Under the pieces are notes generated by a model. That model saw only the letters and a list, made by a program, of their open reading frames with translations, searched no databases and had not been told where the DNA came from. The position numbers and the translations under genes are program-made. A stretch of DNA of 64,000 bases from Pelomonas cellulosilytica (lineage in GTDB: Bacteria > Pseudomonadota > Gammaproteobacteria > Burkholderiales > Burkholderiaceae_C): assembly GCF_021353265.1 (NCBI RefSeq), contig NZ_JAJTWU010000014.1:17844-81843 (forward strand), read 5' to 3'. Below are positions 26,330-35,387 of the stretch, piece after piece; position 1 is the first letter of the stretch, and each line of letters begins with the position of its first letter.

Positions 26330-29299
26330 TCAGAAAGAATAGCTCAGCTCCACCGACACGGTCCGCCCGGCGACGTTGTAGCGCGCGGTGTCATAGGGCA
26401 GCGCACCCACCACGACGAAGGGCGGCTTGGCGTCCAGCAGGTTGCGCACCGCGACGGCCACGCGCGCATGCTTGTCGACGTTCCAGACGCCGCTCAGGTC
26501 CAGCGTCAGGTAGTGGTCGACGTGCTTGGCGTACTCCGGGTTGGTCACGACGCCCGCCGCAGTCAGGCTCTCGTAGTCGTTCAGATAGCTCGGCGTGTAG
26601 TAGGCCCACAGCATCAGGCTGTAGTCGTGGTGGTACCAGCCCAGCGAGGAGACGACCTTGTAGCGGTCCGGCCCCTGCAGCTTGCCGAGATTGGACACCG
26701 CCCCCCCGTTGAGCAGGCCCTGCGTCTCGGACTTAAGGTTGTCCACTACCGTGATGTGCGGCTCAAGCGTCCCATTCCCCAGCTGCAGCAGGTAGCTGGC
26801 CTCGTAGGTGATCGACTCGTAGACCGAGCCCACGATGTTGAACGTCATGTTGCGCGCCTCGGTGATCTTGCCGTTGGCGTCGCGCGGGTAGAACTGCGAC
26901 AGCAGCAGCACCTGCTTCTGGGGCAGCAGCCGGTTGAGGTCGCCGGGCCGGGCGAACTGGTTCTTGATCTTGGTGCGCGACCAGGTGGCGGAGAGGTTGA
27001 GACCCTGCAGCGCATCCTCGGGCGACCAGTTGATGCCCAGCGATTGCTGCTTGGACGTCTCCGGGCGCAGGTCGGGGTTGGGGGCGATCTTCGACGGCAC
27101 CTTGTAGGCGTCGCGTCCGAGCCAGCAGTCCGTCGTGCACTTGTAGCCCGGGTCATTGAAGATGATGGTCTCACCGACCACCGTCCCCTGCTGGCGGAAC
27201 AGCTGCGTGTAGGGTGGCGCCTTGAAGCCCTGGGTCTGCTTGGCGCGCACCGTCAGCGTGTCGGTGGGCTGCCACATCACGCCGAGCGCCGGCGTCGTGC
27301 GCGCAAACGTGCCCTTGCCGAAGATCAGCTCTCCTCCCTGGTCGGGCGGCACGTTGTTGACGGTGCCGATGGCGCCGCTGGTGGTGTATATGTCGCGCCG
27401 CGCGGCGACATTGAGCGCCAGCGCATGCATGAAGGGCCGCCGGAACCCACTGCCGAACACCGGCACCGTGACTTCGCCGAAGTAGGCATGACGGCGCCGG
27501 TTCGGCGAGGTACCGGTGAAGGCCTTCACCTCGCGACTGTTCACGCCATCGTCGTTGTATTCGGTGCCGGCGGCGTAGTAGACCTTGCCGCCGGGCAGCG
27601 TGGCCAGGCGCCCCGTGACGCGCAGCTCGACGTTCTCCAGGCGCGAACCGCGATCCTCCACGTCGTTGTCATAGAGGAACGCCGCGACGCTGGAGCCGCC
27701 GCCGTCCGCCGTGGACTTGAAGGGATTGAACGCAACGTTGGGATCGCTGCTCGTGAGCGCCCGGCACTGCCGGTCGAACGCGGCGCGATACGCCGCGGGG
27801 TCGACGCCGTTCAGGTTCGCCAGCGGGTTGGACAGCTGGAGGTTGAAGCAGGACACGCCATTGGGCGACGTCGGGTCATCGATCAGATCCACCAGCGAGC
27901 CCAGGTTGGCGGAGCGACCGGACGACGTCGTGCGCGACGTCGTGTAGATCAGCTCGGCATGCGTCTCCGAGTTGACGTCCCAGGCCAGGCCTGCAGTGGC
28001 CACCCAGGAGCGGTTGACGTTGCTCAGCGTGCCGACCGGCAGCTGGCCGGCGGCCACCTCGGCAGCCGGGTTGTAGGACACCGGTGTGCCGGGGCTGAAG
28101 TCGTTGAATGCGTTGGCGGCGAACGGGTTGTAGTACTGCCCGGGGGCCAACGTCACGGTGAGCCCGGCTTCATAGTTGCGCTCGAGCGTGTTCGTCGCGC
28201 GGGTCAGCAGACCGTTCGCGAACAGGCGCAGGCCGTGTCCGAGCTCCTGTTCGAGGTTCAAGGACATGCTGGCCGACTTGACCTCGGCACCGTCGGTGCG
28301 GGGCACGTAGTCGCGCATTGCATCGGCGCCCACGGTGATGAAGTCCGACACCGTCGGCCGACCCTTGAAGCCCTTGGGCACCGTCAGGCCCTTGACGATC
28401 GTGGTCGAGATGCCCGTGTCGGGGTCGAAGTTGTACTCGGGCGTGCTGATGACGCCGGGCTGCAGGCCGTAGCTCAGCGAGCGGCGGTCGTAGTTGGTGT
28501 CGCCGTTGTAGTAGCCGGAATAGTTCTGCGTGACATAACCCGTCTTGGCATTGATGACAGGCATGCGCTTGCTGAAGTCTAGCGTGCCGGAAACGCTGCC
28601 TGATCCCCAGGCATAGCCCGACGCCACGCTGGCACGGCGCTCATCGGCACCGTTGTTGGAGTTCACGTACTTGGCGGTCACCGTGGTGCCGCGGAAATCC
28701 TTCTTCAAGATGAAGTTGATGACGCCGGCCATCGCATCCGAGCCATACACGGCCGAGGAGCCGCCCTGCGTGATCTCCACGCGCTCGATGGCGCTCAGCG
28801 GGATGCCGTTGAGGTTGACGAAGCCGTCCTCGATGCCGGCGGCGCCGGCCATGCGGCGACCGTTGACAAGGATCAGCGTGTTGCCTGCGCCCATGCCACC
28901 GAGGTTCGCCGCGGAGACGCCCAGCTGGCCGAGCGCGCCGACCGGCGCATTGCGTTGCGACAGGGGGCTGCGCCCGCGCTCGTTGGTGATGTCGCCGATG
29001 GTGGCGAGGTTCTGCGGCAGCGTGCGCAGCAACTCCTCCACACTGGAAACGCCCCGCGCCTGGATCTCCTCGGCGGTGATCACCGTCACGTTGGACGTCA
29101 CGTCGCCATTGCGCAGCCGGCTGCCCGTCACCTCGATGGTGTTCAGCTTGACCGGCTCATCCTTGCCGGTTTCGTCCGGCTTCTTCACCGGCGCCGGCGT
29201 CGCCGGCTTGCCAGCCTCGGCCTGGGCCACCACGTTGGACGCCCACGCGCTGCACACCAAGACGGCAAGCGTAGACAAACTGAAGGATCGGTTCCGCAA
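26330..29299 (-). CDS. TonB-dependent receptor, large peptide-type (locus B)
   Basis: 989 residues if translation starts at TTG 29299, which has GGGAGAG five bases upstream and gives a clean signal peptide (RSFSLSTLAVLVCSAWASNV, then VAQA); an ATG at 29416 would add 39 residues that mask it. A Pro/Lys-rich linker, then the plug with NTIEVTGSR and VTVITAEEIQARGVSSVEEL, then RVEITQGGSSAVYGSDAMAG and a barrel ending VSVELSYSF with terminal Phe. There is no STN domain. This receptor class (LRTLPQ plug, GSSAVYGSDA) is common in Caulobacter/Xanthomonas-type genomes for sugars and peptides. Its neighbours, a secreted protease, an M16 peptidase and a peptide-type ABC transporter, argue for a peptide ligand. 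Confidence 0.88.
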   Translation of the reverse strand: MRNRSFSLSTLAVLVCSAWASNVVAQAEAGKPATPAPVKKPDETGKDEPVKLNTIEVTGSRLRNGDVTSNVTVITAEEIQARGVSSVEELLRTLPQNLATIGDITNERGRSPLSQRNAPVGALGQLGVSAANLGGMGAGNTLILVNGRRMAGAAGIEDGFVNLNGIPLSAIERVEITQGGSSAVYGSDAMAGVINFILKKDFRGTTVTAKYVNSNNGADERRASVASGYAWGSGSVSGTLDFSKRMPVINAKTGYVTQNYSGYYNGDTNYDRRSLSYGLQPGVISTPEYNFDPDTGISTTIVKGLTVPKGFKGRPTVSDFITVGADAMRDYVPRTDGAEVKSASMSLNLEQELGHGLRLFANGLLTRATNTLERNYEAGLTVTLAPGQYYNPFAANAFNDFSPGTPVSYNPAAEVAAGQLPVGTLSNVNRSWVATAGLAWDVNSETHAELIYTTSRTTSSGRSANLGSLVDLIDDPTSPNGVSCFNLQLSNPLANLNGVDPAAYRAAFDRQCRALTSSDPNVAFNPFKSTADGGGSSVAAFLYDNDVEDRGSRLENVELRVTGRLATLPGGKVYYAAGTEYNDDGVNSREVKAFTGTSPNRRRHAYFGEVTVPVFGSGFRRPFMHALALNVAARRDIYTTSGAIGTVNNVPPDQGGELIFGKGTFARTTPALGVMWQPTDTLTVRAKQTQGFKAPPYTQLFRQQGTVVGETIIFNDPGYKCTTDCWLGRDAYKVPSKIAPNPDLRPETSKQQSLGINWSPEDALQGLNLSATWSRTKIKNQFARPGDLNRLLPQKQVLLLSQFYPRDANGKITEARNMTFNIVGSVYESITYEASYLLQLGNGTLEPHITVVDNLKSETQGLLNGGAVSNLGKLQGPDRYKVVSSLGWYHHDYSLMLWAYYTPSYLNDYESLTAAGVVTNPEYAKHVDHYLTLDLSGVWNVDKHARVAVAVRNLLDAKPPFVVVGALPYDTARYNVAGRTVSVELSYSF

Positions 29300-29492
29300 C
29301 TTCGCTCTCCCGGCATCAGCCCGCGCCCATTCCCCGACGACAGACTGTCCCTGACTAGGTTTCGCGCGGCTGCGTCCCGCAGCCTTCACGGCAGCACACC
29401 TCGTGCTGCATGTCAAAGGTATGTCGAGTAGGTTGCCTCAAGCTTGCCTGCGTTACGACTTGTAGGCGCTGGAACACGCAGGCATTCCCCAG

Positions 29493-29508
29493 GCGGCAGT
29501 ACTGCCGC
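29493..29508. promoter_or_regulatory. 16-bp perfect palindrome upstream of the locus B receptor
   Basis: GCGGCAGTACTGCCGC is a perfect palindrome in the 220-bp gap between the aspartic protease stop and the receptor start. There is no T-run, so a terminator is less likely than an operator, though attenuation is possible. Its core CAGTAC is shared with the locus A sites, which may be chance for so short a string. Confidence 0.3.
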
Positions 29509-29519
29509 AGGCGCATCGG

Positions 29520-30437
29520 CTAGCGAGGCACGCCGATCTGCAGTTCGGCACGCGGGAAATCGACCGCATAGGTGCCCAGCACGGCCAGCAGGTCGATGCC
29601 CAGGATGAGGTGCGGCTTCTCCTCGCGCGCGCCAGCGGGGGCCGTGACGAGGATCGGGACATTGGACAGGGTCGCCGGCCCGATCTTGAACCTGTCGACA
29701 TGGGTCGACATCACGCTGCTCACGGCTTGCGTGGCACCGCGGATGCCGCCGGCAGCCTTCAGCCGCGGGTCGTCGCGCCGCCAGCCCAGCGCAGCGACGA
29801 CGGCCCAGTTGGCCACCGAGGTGCTGGCGCCGGTGTCCACCAGCGCATCAACCGCGACGCCGTCGATGGACAGCGGCACGTGCAGCAGGCCCAGCTCGTC
29901 GAGCCTGCCCTGGATAGCCGCACTGCCCGCAGTCACGGGCGAGGAAGCCGAGAAGGTCAGCCGGCCCTCGCGATGGTCGAAGCCCAGCTTGCCCTGAGCG
30001 AAATGCTCCACGCCGAGGATGCCGCGCGCGGACGTCGAGCCGGCATTGGGAAGGCCGGGCAAGGCGACGAACTGCGCCTGGAAGAGATCCGTCTTGAGTT
30101 CGTCGACGGGATAGAGCGCGACCTGAGCGCTGCCGGACACGCCCTGCACGCTGATCGACTCGCCCGGCAGCGGCTGCAGCCGCAGCTCCTGGGCGAGGGC
30201 GGCCGTGATGACGCTGGATTGCGCGGCGGTGTCCAGCACCATGTCGAACGGCCCCTGACCGTTGAACTGCACGCCGATCACCGGGCGGCCAGCGCGGTCA
30301 AGGCGCATGGGCGTGGAACGTGGGGCGGCCTCGACCGCGGGACGCGATGCGTCGGGCGTTGAAGGCTCTGCGGCCTGGACGATAGCGCCCCCCAGGGCGC
30401 ACAGCAGCGGAAGCACGAGATGGAAGACAGGGCGCAC
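29520..30437 (-). CDS. Retropepsin-like aspartic protease, two active-site motifs, secreted
   Basis: 305 residues from GTG 30437 (GAGG upstream), giving a signal peptide (VFHLVLPLLCALGGAIVQAA). Two retropepsin-like half domains follow: the first has VLDTAAQSSVI near 70 (DTA in place of DTG), the second LVDTGASTSVAN near 210, and the second hydrophobic-hydrophobic-Gly motif is LILGIDLLAVLG near the end. Covalently paired halves would allow a monomeric protease in the periplasm. It lies between the M16 peptidase and the receptor genes, in the same direction. The likely role is trimming or activating a peptide after outer-membrane uptake; self-processing of the receptor is an alternative. Confidence 0.82.
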   Translation of the reverse strand: MRPVFHLVLPLLCALGGAIVQAAEPSTPDASRPAVEAAPRSTPMRLDRAGRPVIGVQFNGQGPFDMVLDTAAQSSVITAALAQELRLQPLPGESISVQGVSGSAQVALYPVDELKTDLFQAQFVALPGLPNAGSTSARGILGVEHFAQGKLGFDHREGRLTFSASSPVTAGSAAIQGRLDELGLLHVPLSIDGVAVDALVDTGASTSVANWAVVAALGWRRDDPRLKAAGGIRGATQAVSSVMSTHVDRFKIGPATLSNVPILVTAPAGAREEKPHLILGIDLLAVLGTYAVDFPRAELQIGVPR

Positions 30438-30541
30438 GACGATACCTCGGGATGACGTCGGCAGGTTAAAGGACCTGGGTTGCCCGAATCTGGCGCGCGC
30501 CGCACCGCCGCCGGGCATGCGCACCGGCGGGCTGCGCAATC

Positions 30542-33424
30542 TCAGCCGGCTCGTGCCGCCAGCTCGCGGGCGATCTCGGTCAGGTCGGTCACGTCCAGCC
30601 CGGCAAGGTCCTGCCCAAGGTGTCCGGCGACCGCCACACGGCTGGCGCCGTCGACCGGCAGCCACGTCGCCACCGCCCGCTGCACCTGCTGCGGCGTGCA
30701 GGCCAGGATGCCGCGCCGGTAGGCGGCCCGGTCCTCATCGCGAATGCCACCACGGAGCAGGTACCAGCGGTGGAACATGTCGGCCACCGGCGAGGCGGGC
30801 GGGTCCAGCCGCTTGATGGCACTGATGACGGCCTGCTCCAGCGCGTCGCCACTGGCGGCGCTGTGCGATACCTCGTGGAGGCTTTCCTCGAAGTCGCGGA
30901 AGGTCTCGGCCAGCCGGGGGTCGCTGTCGGACTTCATGAAGAACAGGCCTGGCACCGGCGTGTAGCCGGCGCCGGCACCATAGGCGCCACCACGTTCGCG
31001 CACCCGGGTGTGCAGCTGTTGCTGCACCAGCAATTCGGCGGCCACCGCCAGCGCTGGCGCATCGGCATGATCCAGCGTCGGCACGGCCCAGCCCATCGTG
31101 CAGGCATTGATGCCCGTGCCGGAATGGAAGGCTCTGTGCAGTTGCTGGGGCTGATGGCGCCGCGGGGCCAGGGCCGCATCGCCGTCGCGGAACGGCCCGA
31201 GCCGCTGCGCCGCCTCCTGCAGCAGCGCGGCGCTGTCGGCCGCATCCGCCCCGCTGATGGCCTGGCGGGCGCCCTCCAGCACCCGCTGATGCATCCGGCG
31301 CAGTTGCGCGCAGACCTGGCCGGCCCCGTCGTCGTGCGACAGCAGCTGTCGCAGCTCTTCCAGGAAGTCCAGGGAAGGCAGGCCCTCCACTGCGTGCCGG
31401 AACGCCCCCGTGGGCGACAAGGCCTCGGTGAGCTCCAGCTGCGCGAATGCACCGGCGCCAAACGGCAGCGAGGTGATGCGCGCCTGGATGCCGCTGCGCA
31501 GCAGCTGGGCCACGCGCGCGTCATCGTCCAGCGCGGGCCGGATCAACCAGGCCTCCAGCACGTCCACGGCCGCCTGCTGGCGCTCCCGCAGCATGCTGCA
31601 GGACAGCGCCAGCGTGAGCCGCTGCGGCCCGCGCAACGGCGCCGGCGCGACCAGCGACACCTCGAAGGTCGGCACCTGCTCGTGGCGCCACCGGAGCGCA
31701 TCCTCCCAGCGGCGCCCGCCGGCGCCGAGGCCGGCCAGCAAATGCGCATACAGATGCATCCATGGCCAGTCCGCCGCCGGCACCGCGCTGAGGTCCACGC
31801 ACAGCTGCAGATGGCTGAGGCCCTGGGCCGCCATGCCGTGCGCGATGGCTGGGCCCGGCGTCCACGATGGCAGCGCACGCGGCTCACTCGCCAGGTCGGC
31901 CACGCGCAGGCGCGGCAGGCAATCGGCATCGTCGGGTCGGCCCTGTTGCGCCGCCAGCGCTGCGTTGTCGCGCAGGATCTGCTCGCGCGCCGCCACGTCC
32001 AGGCCGTCCACGCGCCGCGACAGCGCCAGCTGCTCGGCCCGTTCGCGCTCGCTGAAATAGGACGTGCTGGGCGACAGGTGCGCGCTCAGGTGTGCCGGGC
32101 ACGCCAGCAACTCGCGCATGGCCCGCTGCACGAAACCCGGCTGCAACGCCACCGCCTCCAGGCGCGCCAGTGCTTCGGTCATGCCGAACACGCCCGCCAG
32201 CGACTGCTGGCGCAACAGCGCCTGCGATGCGTCGATCAGTCGGTTCAGGCCGTTGACGTCCTGCCGCACGCCGAACTGCAGTTCGCGCAGGCCGGCTTCC
32301 ACCGCGGCCTGCGGGAGACCCGTCTCGGCCAGCTGCGACAGCACGTTCATGAACACTTCGCGCGCCGCGGGCACCTGGGCCTCGCGCAGGCCGCCCATGC
32401 CCAGGTGGAGCACGATCTGACGCGGCGAATCGTCCAGCCCCAGCAGGCTGCCTGCATGGCCGAAGCCCGCCGTCTCCACGGCCTGGCGCACCGGCGCGCC
32501 GGCATGGCCGATCAGCAGGCTGACCAGCAGCCGCAGCTGCAGCGTACGGTCCACGTCGGCGCTGTCATGCAGCCGCCAGGCCAGCTGCAGGCCATGCGCG
32601 GCAGCACCCTCCCCCTGCGCCGGCACGGGCACGACGATGTGGCGCGGCGCCGTCCAGGCGTCCGCCAACTGCGGCTGCAGGCGCGGCCTTGGCGCGGCGG
32701 GCAGTCGGGACAGCACGCGCTGCTCCAGCGTCCGCTGCACGTCGTTCGGGTCCAGAGGCCCCGCCGTCATGAAGAGTGCCTGCGACGGGTGGTAGTGCCT
32801 GCGGTGGAACTCGCGCAGCGCGTCGTGGTCCAGCGACGGGATCTGCAGCGGGTCGCCGCCGGAGTTGTAGGCGTAGGTCGTGCCGTCAAGCAGTGCCGCC
32901 ATGATCCCGCTGCGCGCGACATCGGCCGGGTTCGACGACACCCCCTTCATCTCGTTCAGCACCACGCCCTGGTAGGACGCTGCGCCGCCGTCCGGACGCT
33001 CCAGCTCGATACGCCAGCCTTCCTGCAGGAAGCTGAGCCGGTCCAGCGTCGGGAAGAAGGTGGCGTCGAGGTAGACCTCGAGCAGGTTGCGGAAGTCGGC
33101 CGGGTCGGTGGTCGAGAACGGGTAGACCGTGCGATCCGGGTAGGTCATCGCGTTCATGAACGTCGCGACCGAGCGCCGCATCATCATGAAGAACGGGTCC
33201 CGTACCGGGAAGCGCTGCGAACCGCACAGCACCAGGTGCTCCAGGATGTGGGCACGCCCGTCGCTGGCCATGGGCACCGTGGGAAATCCCACCAGGAAGG
33301 CCAGTTCCGGTTCCTGCGTGGCCAGGTGGACGTGCTCCGCCCCCGACGCGGCGTGGCGGAAGAGACTGACGCTGGCGTCGATGTGCGGCAGCGCGAGCTG
33401 CTCGATGAACTGAAAGGTCGACAT
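30542..33424 (-). CDS. PreP-like M16 metallopeptidase (locus B)
   Basis: 960 residues from ATG 33424, 20 bp after the ABC transporter stop. HILEH falls at residues 59-63, the same place as in the locus A paralogue, and the third-ligand Glu lies in VVLNEMKGV. The blocks GFPTVPMASDGRAHILEH and RRSVATFMNAMTYPDRTVYP are nearly shared with the paralogue, while the rest is diverged, so the duplication is old or the two were acquired separately. No signal peptide is seen, so a cytoplasmic peptide-degrading role is expected, as for PreP in organelles. Adjacent transporter and peptidase imply import followed by digestion. Confidence 0.92.
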   Translation of the reverse strand: MSTFQFIEQLALPHIDASVSLFRHAASGAEHVHLATQEPELAFLVGFPTVPMASDGRAHILEHLVLCGSQRFPVRDPFFMMMRRSVATFMNAMTYPDRTVYPFSTTDPADFRNLLEVYLDATFFPTLDRLSFLQEGWRIELERPDGGAASYQGVVLNEMKGVSSNPADVARSGIMAALLDGTTYAYNSGGDPLQIPSLDHDALREFHRRHYHPSQALFMTAGPLDPNDVQRTLEQRVLSRLPAAPRPRLQPQLADAWTAPRHIVVPVPAQGEGAAAHGLQLAWRLHDSADVDRTLQLRLLVSLLIGHAGAPVRQAVETAGFGHAGSLLGLDDSPRQIVLHLGMGGLREAQVPAAREVFMNVLSQLAETGLPQAAVEAGLRELQFGVRQDVNGLNRLIDASQALLRQQSLAGVFGMTEALARLEAVALQPGFVQRAMRELLACPAHLSAHLSPSTSYFSERERAEQLALSRRVDGLDVAAREQILRDNAALAAQQGRPDDADCLPRLRVADLASEPRALPSWTPGPAIAHGMAAQGLSHLQLCVDLSAVPAADWPWMHLYAHLLAGLGAGGRRWEDALRWRHEQVPTFEVSLVAPAPLRGPQRLTLALSCSMLRERQQAAVDVLEAWLIRPALDDDARVAQLLRSGIQARITSLPFGAGAFAQLELTEALSPTGAFRHAVEGLPSLDFLEELRQLLSHDDGAGQVCAQLRRMHQRVLEGARQAISGADAADSAALLQEAAQRLGPFRDGDAALAPRRHQPQQLHRAFHSGTGINACTMGWAVPTLDHADAPALAVAAELLVQQQLHTRVRERGGAYGAGAGYTPVPGLFFMKSDSDPRLAETFRDFEESLHEVSHSAASGDALEQAVISAIKRLDPPASPVADMFHRWYLLRGGIRDEDRAAYRRGILACTPQQVQRAVATWLPVDGASRVAVAGHLGQDLAGLDVTDLTEIARELAARAG

Positions 33425-33444
33425 GAAGAACCTGGGGATGACGG

Positions 33445-35331
33445 TCAGGCCGACGCCAGTACGGCGGGCGGCGGCGCCACGGCCGGCGACGCGGTCTGGG
33501 TTTCGACGGCCAGCGCCTGCTGAGCCGTCTCCAGCCGCCAAGCGCCGCCGCTGAGCAGCCTCAGCACCTGCTGGTGCGAGTCGATGAGCCGCGCGCGGTG
33601 TCCGACGCTGACGACCGTCGCGCCAGAGCGGCGCAGTAGCGCGTAGAGCAGGTCTTCGGTGGCAGCGTCCACGGCGCTGGTCGCCTCGTCCAGGAACACG
33701 AACTCCGGCTTGCAGTACAGCACCCGCGCGAAGGCGATGCGCTGCTGCTCGCCCAGCGACAGCAGCCTTCCCCAGTCCTGCACCGTGTCGAAGCCGCCGT
33801 GGCGCTCGGCGAGGTCGCCCAGCTGCACGCGTTCGAGCAGCGCTTGCAACTCGGCGTCGTCCAGCGTCGCCCGGCCTGCCGGGTACATGATCTGCGAGCG
33901 CAGGTCGGACAACGTCATGTAGGGTGCCTGCGGCAGGAACAACGCCCGCTCCGGCGATGGCATCGTGATGCGGCCGCTACCGGCACTCCACAGGCCGGCC
34001 ATCGTGCGCAGCAGCGAACTCTTGCCCACGCCCGTCTGGCCCATGATGAGCAGGCGGGCACCGGGCTCCAGAGTCAGCGACAAGCCCTTCACCAGCGACA
34101 GCTCGCCACCGGGCGTGTGCACCGACACGTCGTCGAGCTCGATGCGGTCGCCTGCCTGGCGGCGGATACCGTCCTCCTGCTGGTGGCCCAGCTGCTCGCA
34201 GCGTTCGTCAAGCTGAGCCAGACGCACCGCATGCGGCGCCAGCGACGCCAGCACCGGAATGAACACCGTGATCGCCGAGAACGCGCCCTGTATCTGCACC
34301 GCCGCCATCTGCGCCTGCGTGATCGCGCCGTAGTCCAGCTGGCCGGCGAAGTACATCGGCACCAGCAGCAGCAGCGGCAGCACCATCCACACGGCACTGA
34401 GCACCGCCTGCCCCCCGGCGACCACGTTGTTGTAGCGCACGTTGATCAGCAGCTTCTCGACGACGATGCGCATGCGTTGGCGCAGGTTGCCGAGCTCGGC
34501 GCCCTCGCCACGATAGAAGGCCACCACCTCGGCGTTGTTGCGAACGTGCAGCAGGCCGTAGCGCAGGTCCGCCTCGGCCAGCGTGATGTCGTAGCTCTGC
34601 TTGACGATGGGGCGCTGCAGCCAAATCGTCACGAGGAACTGCACCACCGAGAAGCCGATGGTGGCCCAAAACAGCGGCATGGACAGGCTCATCAGCACGC
34701 CAGACTGGACGCTCAACGCGCCGATGGAGCCGATGATGTTCCCGGGAATGCCGATCAACGTCATGACGAAGGCAGGCACCTCTTCCTGGATGCGCTGGTC
34801 CGGGTTGTCCAGCGCGGGGTCTCCCCCGATCACGTAGTAGGCGCGGAACTGCAGGTAGCGTTCGGTGATGTAGTCCGTCAGCCAGTTGCGCCAGTGCACG
34901 TTCAGCCGCGAGGCCAGGTAGTTGGTCGGAATGTTCAGCAGGTCGCGCCCGAAAGTCACGGCGGCCAGCAGTGCGAACACCGTCCAGAACGGGTTCTCCT
35001 GCTTGCCCACCAGCGCGTTCGTCATGTCGCGGGACAGGTAGGTGACCCAGCCGCCCAGCGCGACACCGGCCACGATCAGCCCACAGCTGAAGATCAGCAC
35101 CAGCCAGGATCGCCACGCGCCATGGCGGACCCAATAAGGCCGCGCAATGTGGTAGATGCGCCGCAGCAGCAGCCAGTCCAGCCTGAAGTCACGGCGCGGC
35201 ACGCGGCCGTTGACCGCCGCGTCGGCACGGCCATGCACGGTCGGCGCGTTCATCGGCGGCAGCGCGCCGCAGCGCGTATCACGGGCCGACGATGCATCGA
35301 CAAGACGCTCAGTGCCTCGATCGGCCGACAC
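33445..35331 (-). CDS. ABC transporter, permease-ATPase fusion, YddA/SbmA type (locus B)
   Basis: 628 residues from a GTG at 35331; an ATG at 35253 (residue 27) is a possible shorter start. Membrane helices fill about 75-350 with the SbmA-like motif NVHWRNWLTDYITERYL and NPDQRIQEEV. The ATPase has Walker A GQTGVGKSS near 430, signature LSLGEQQRIAFARVL, and Walker B VFLDEATSAVD. It is the first gene of locus B and a paralogue of the transporter at 1258. YddA/SbmA-type proteins mediate transfer of peptides or vitamins across the inner membrane; here, import into the cytoplasm for the peptidase encoded next is the simplest reading. Confidence 0.9.
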   Translation of the reverse strand: MSADRGTERLVDASSARDTRCGALPPMNAPTVHGRADAAVNGRVPRRDFRLDWLLLRRIYHIARPYWVRHGAWRSWLVLIFSCGLIVAGVALGGWVTYLSRDMTNALVGKQENPFWTVFALLAAVTFGRDLLNIPTNYLASRLNVHWRNWLTDYITERYLQFRAYYVIGGDPALDNPDQRIQEEVPAFVMTLIGIPGNIIGSIGALSVQSGVLMSLSMPLFWATIGFSVVQFLVTIWLQRPIVKQSYDITLAEADLRYGLLHVRNNAEVVAFYRGEGAELGNLRQRMRIVVEKLLINVRYNNVVAGGQAVLSAVWMVLPLLLLVPMYFAGQLDYGAITQAQMAAVQIQGAFSAITVFIPVLASLAPHAVRLAQLDERCEQLGHQQEDGIRRQAGDRIELDDVSVHTPGGELSLVKGLSLTLEPGARLLIMGQTGVGKSSLLRTMAGLWSAGSGRITMPSPERALFLPQAPYMTLSDLRSQIMYPAGRATLDDAELQALLERVQLGDLAERHGGFDTVQDWGRLLSLGEQQRIAFARVLYCKPEFVFLDEATSAVDAATEDLLYALLRRSGATVVSVGHRARLIDSHQQVLRLLSGGAWRLETAQQALAVETQTASPAVAPPPAVLASA

Positions 35332-35336
35332 ACGTG

Positions 35337-35387
35337 CAGTACAGGCAAGGTCAATCCCAGAGTTCCTAAAAGGAGCGCACCTTAGGA
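35337..35387. promoter_or_regulatory. Candidate control sites before the locus B operon
   Basis: CAGTACAG at 35337-35344 is identical to the locus A core and lies just upstream of the GTG start of the transporter. An inverted repeat TCCTAA/TTAGGA with a 12-bp spacer follows at 35364-35387. An 8-mer can occur by chance about twice in this much sequence, so the link to locus A is tentative. Confidence 0.3.
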
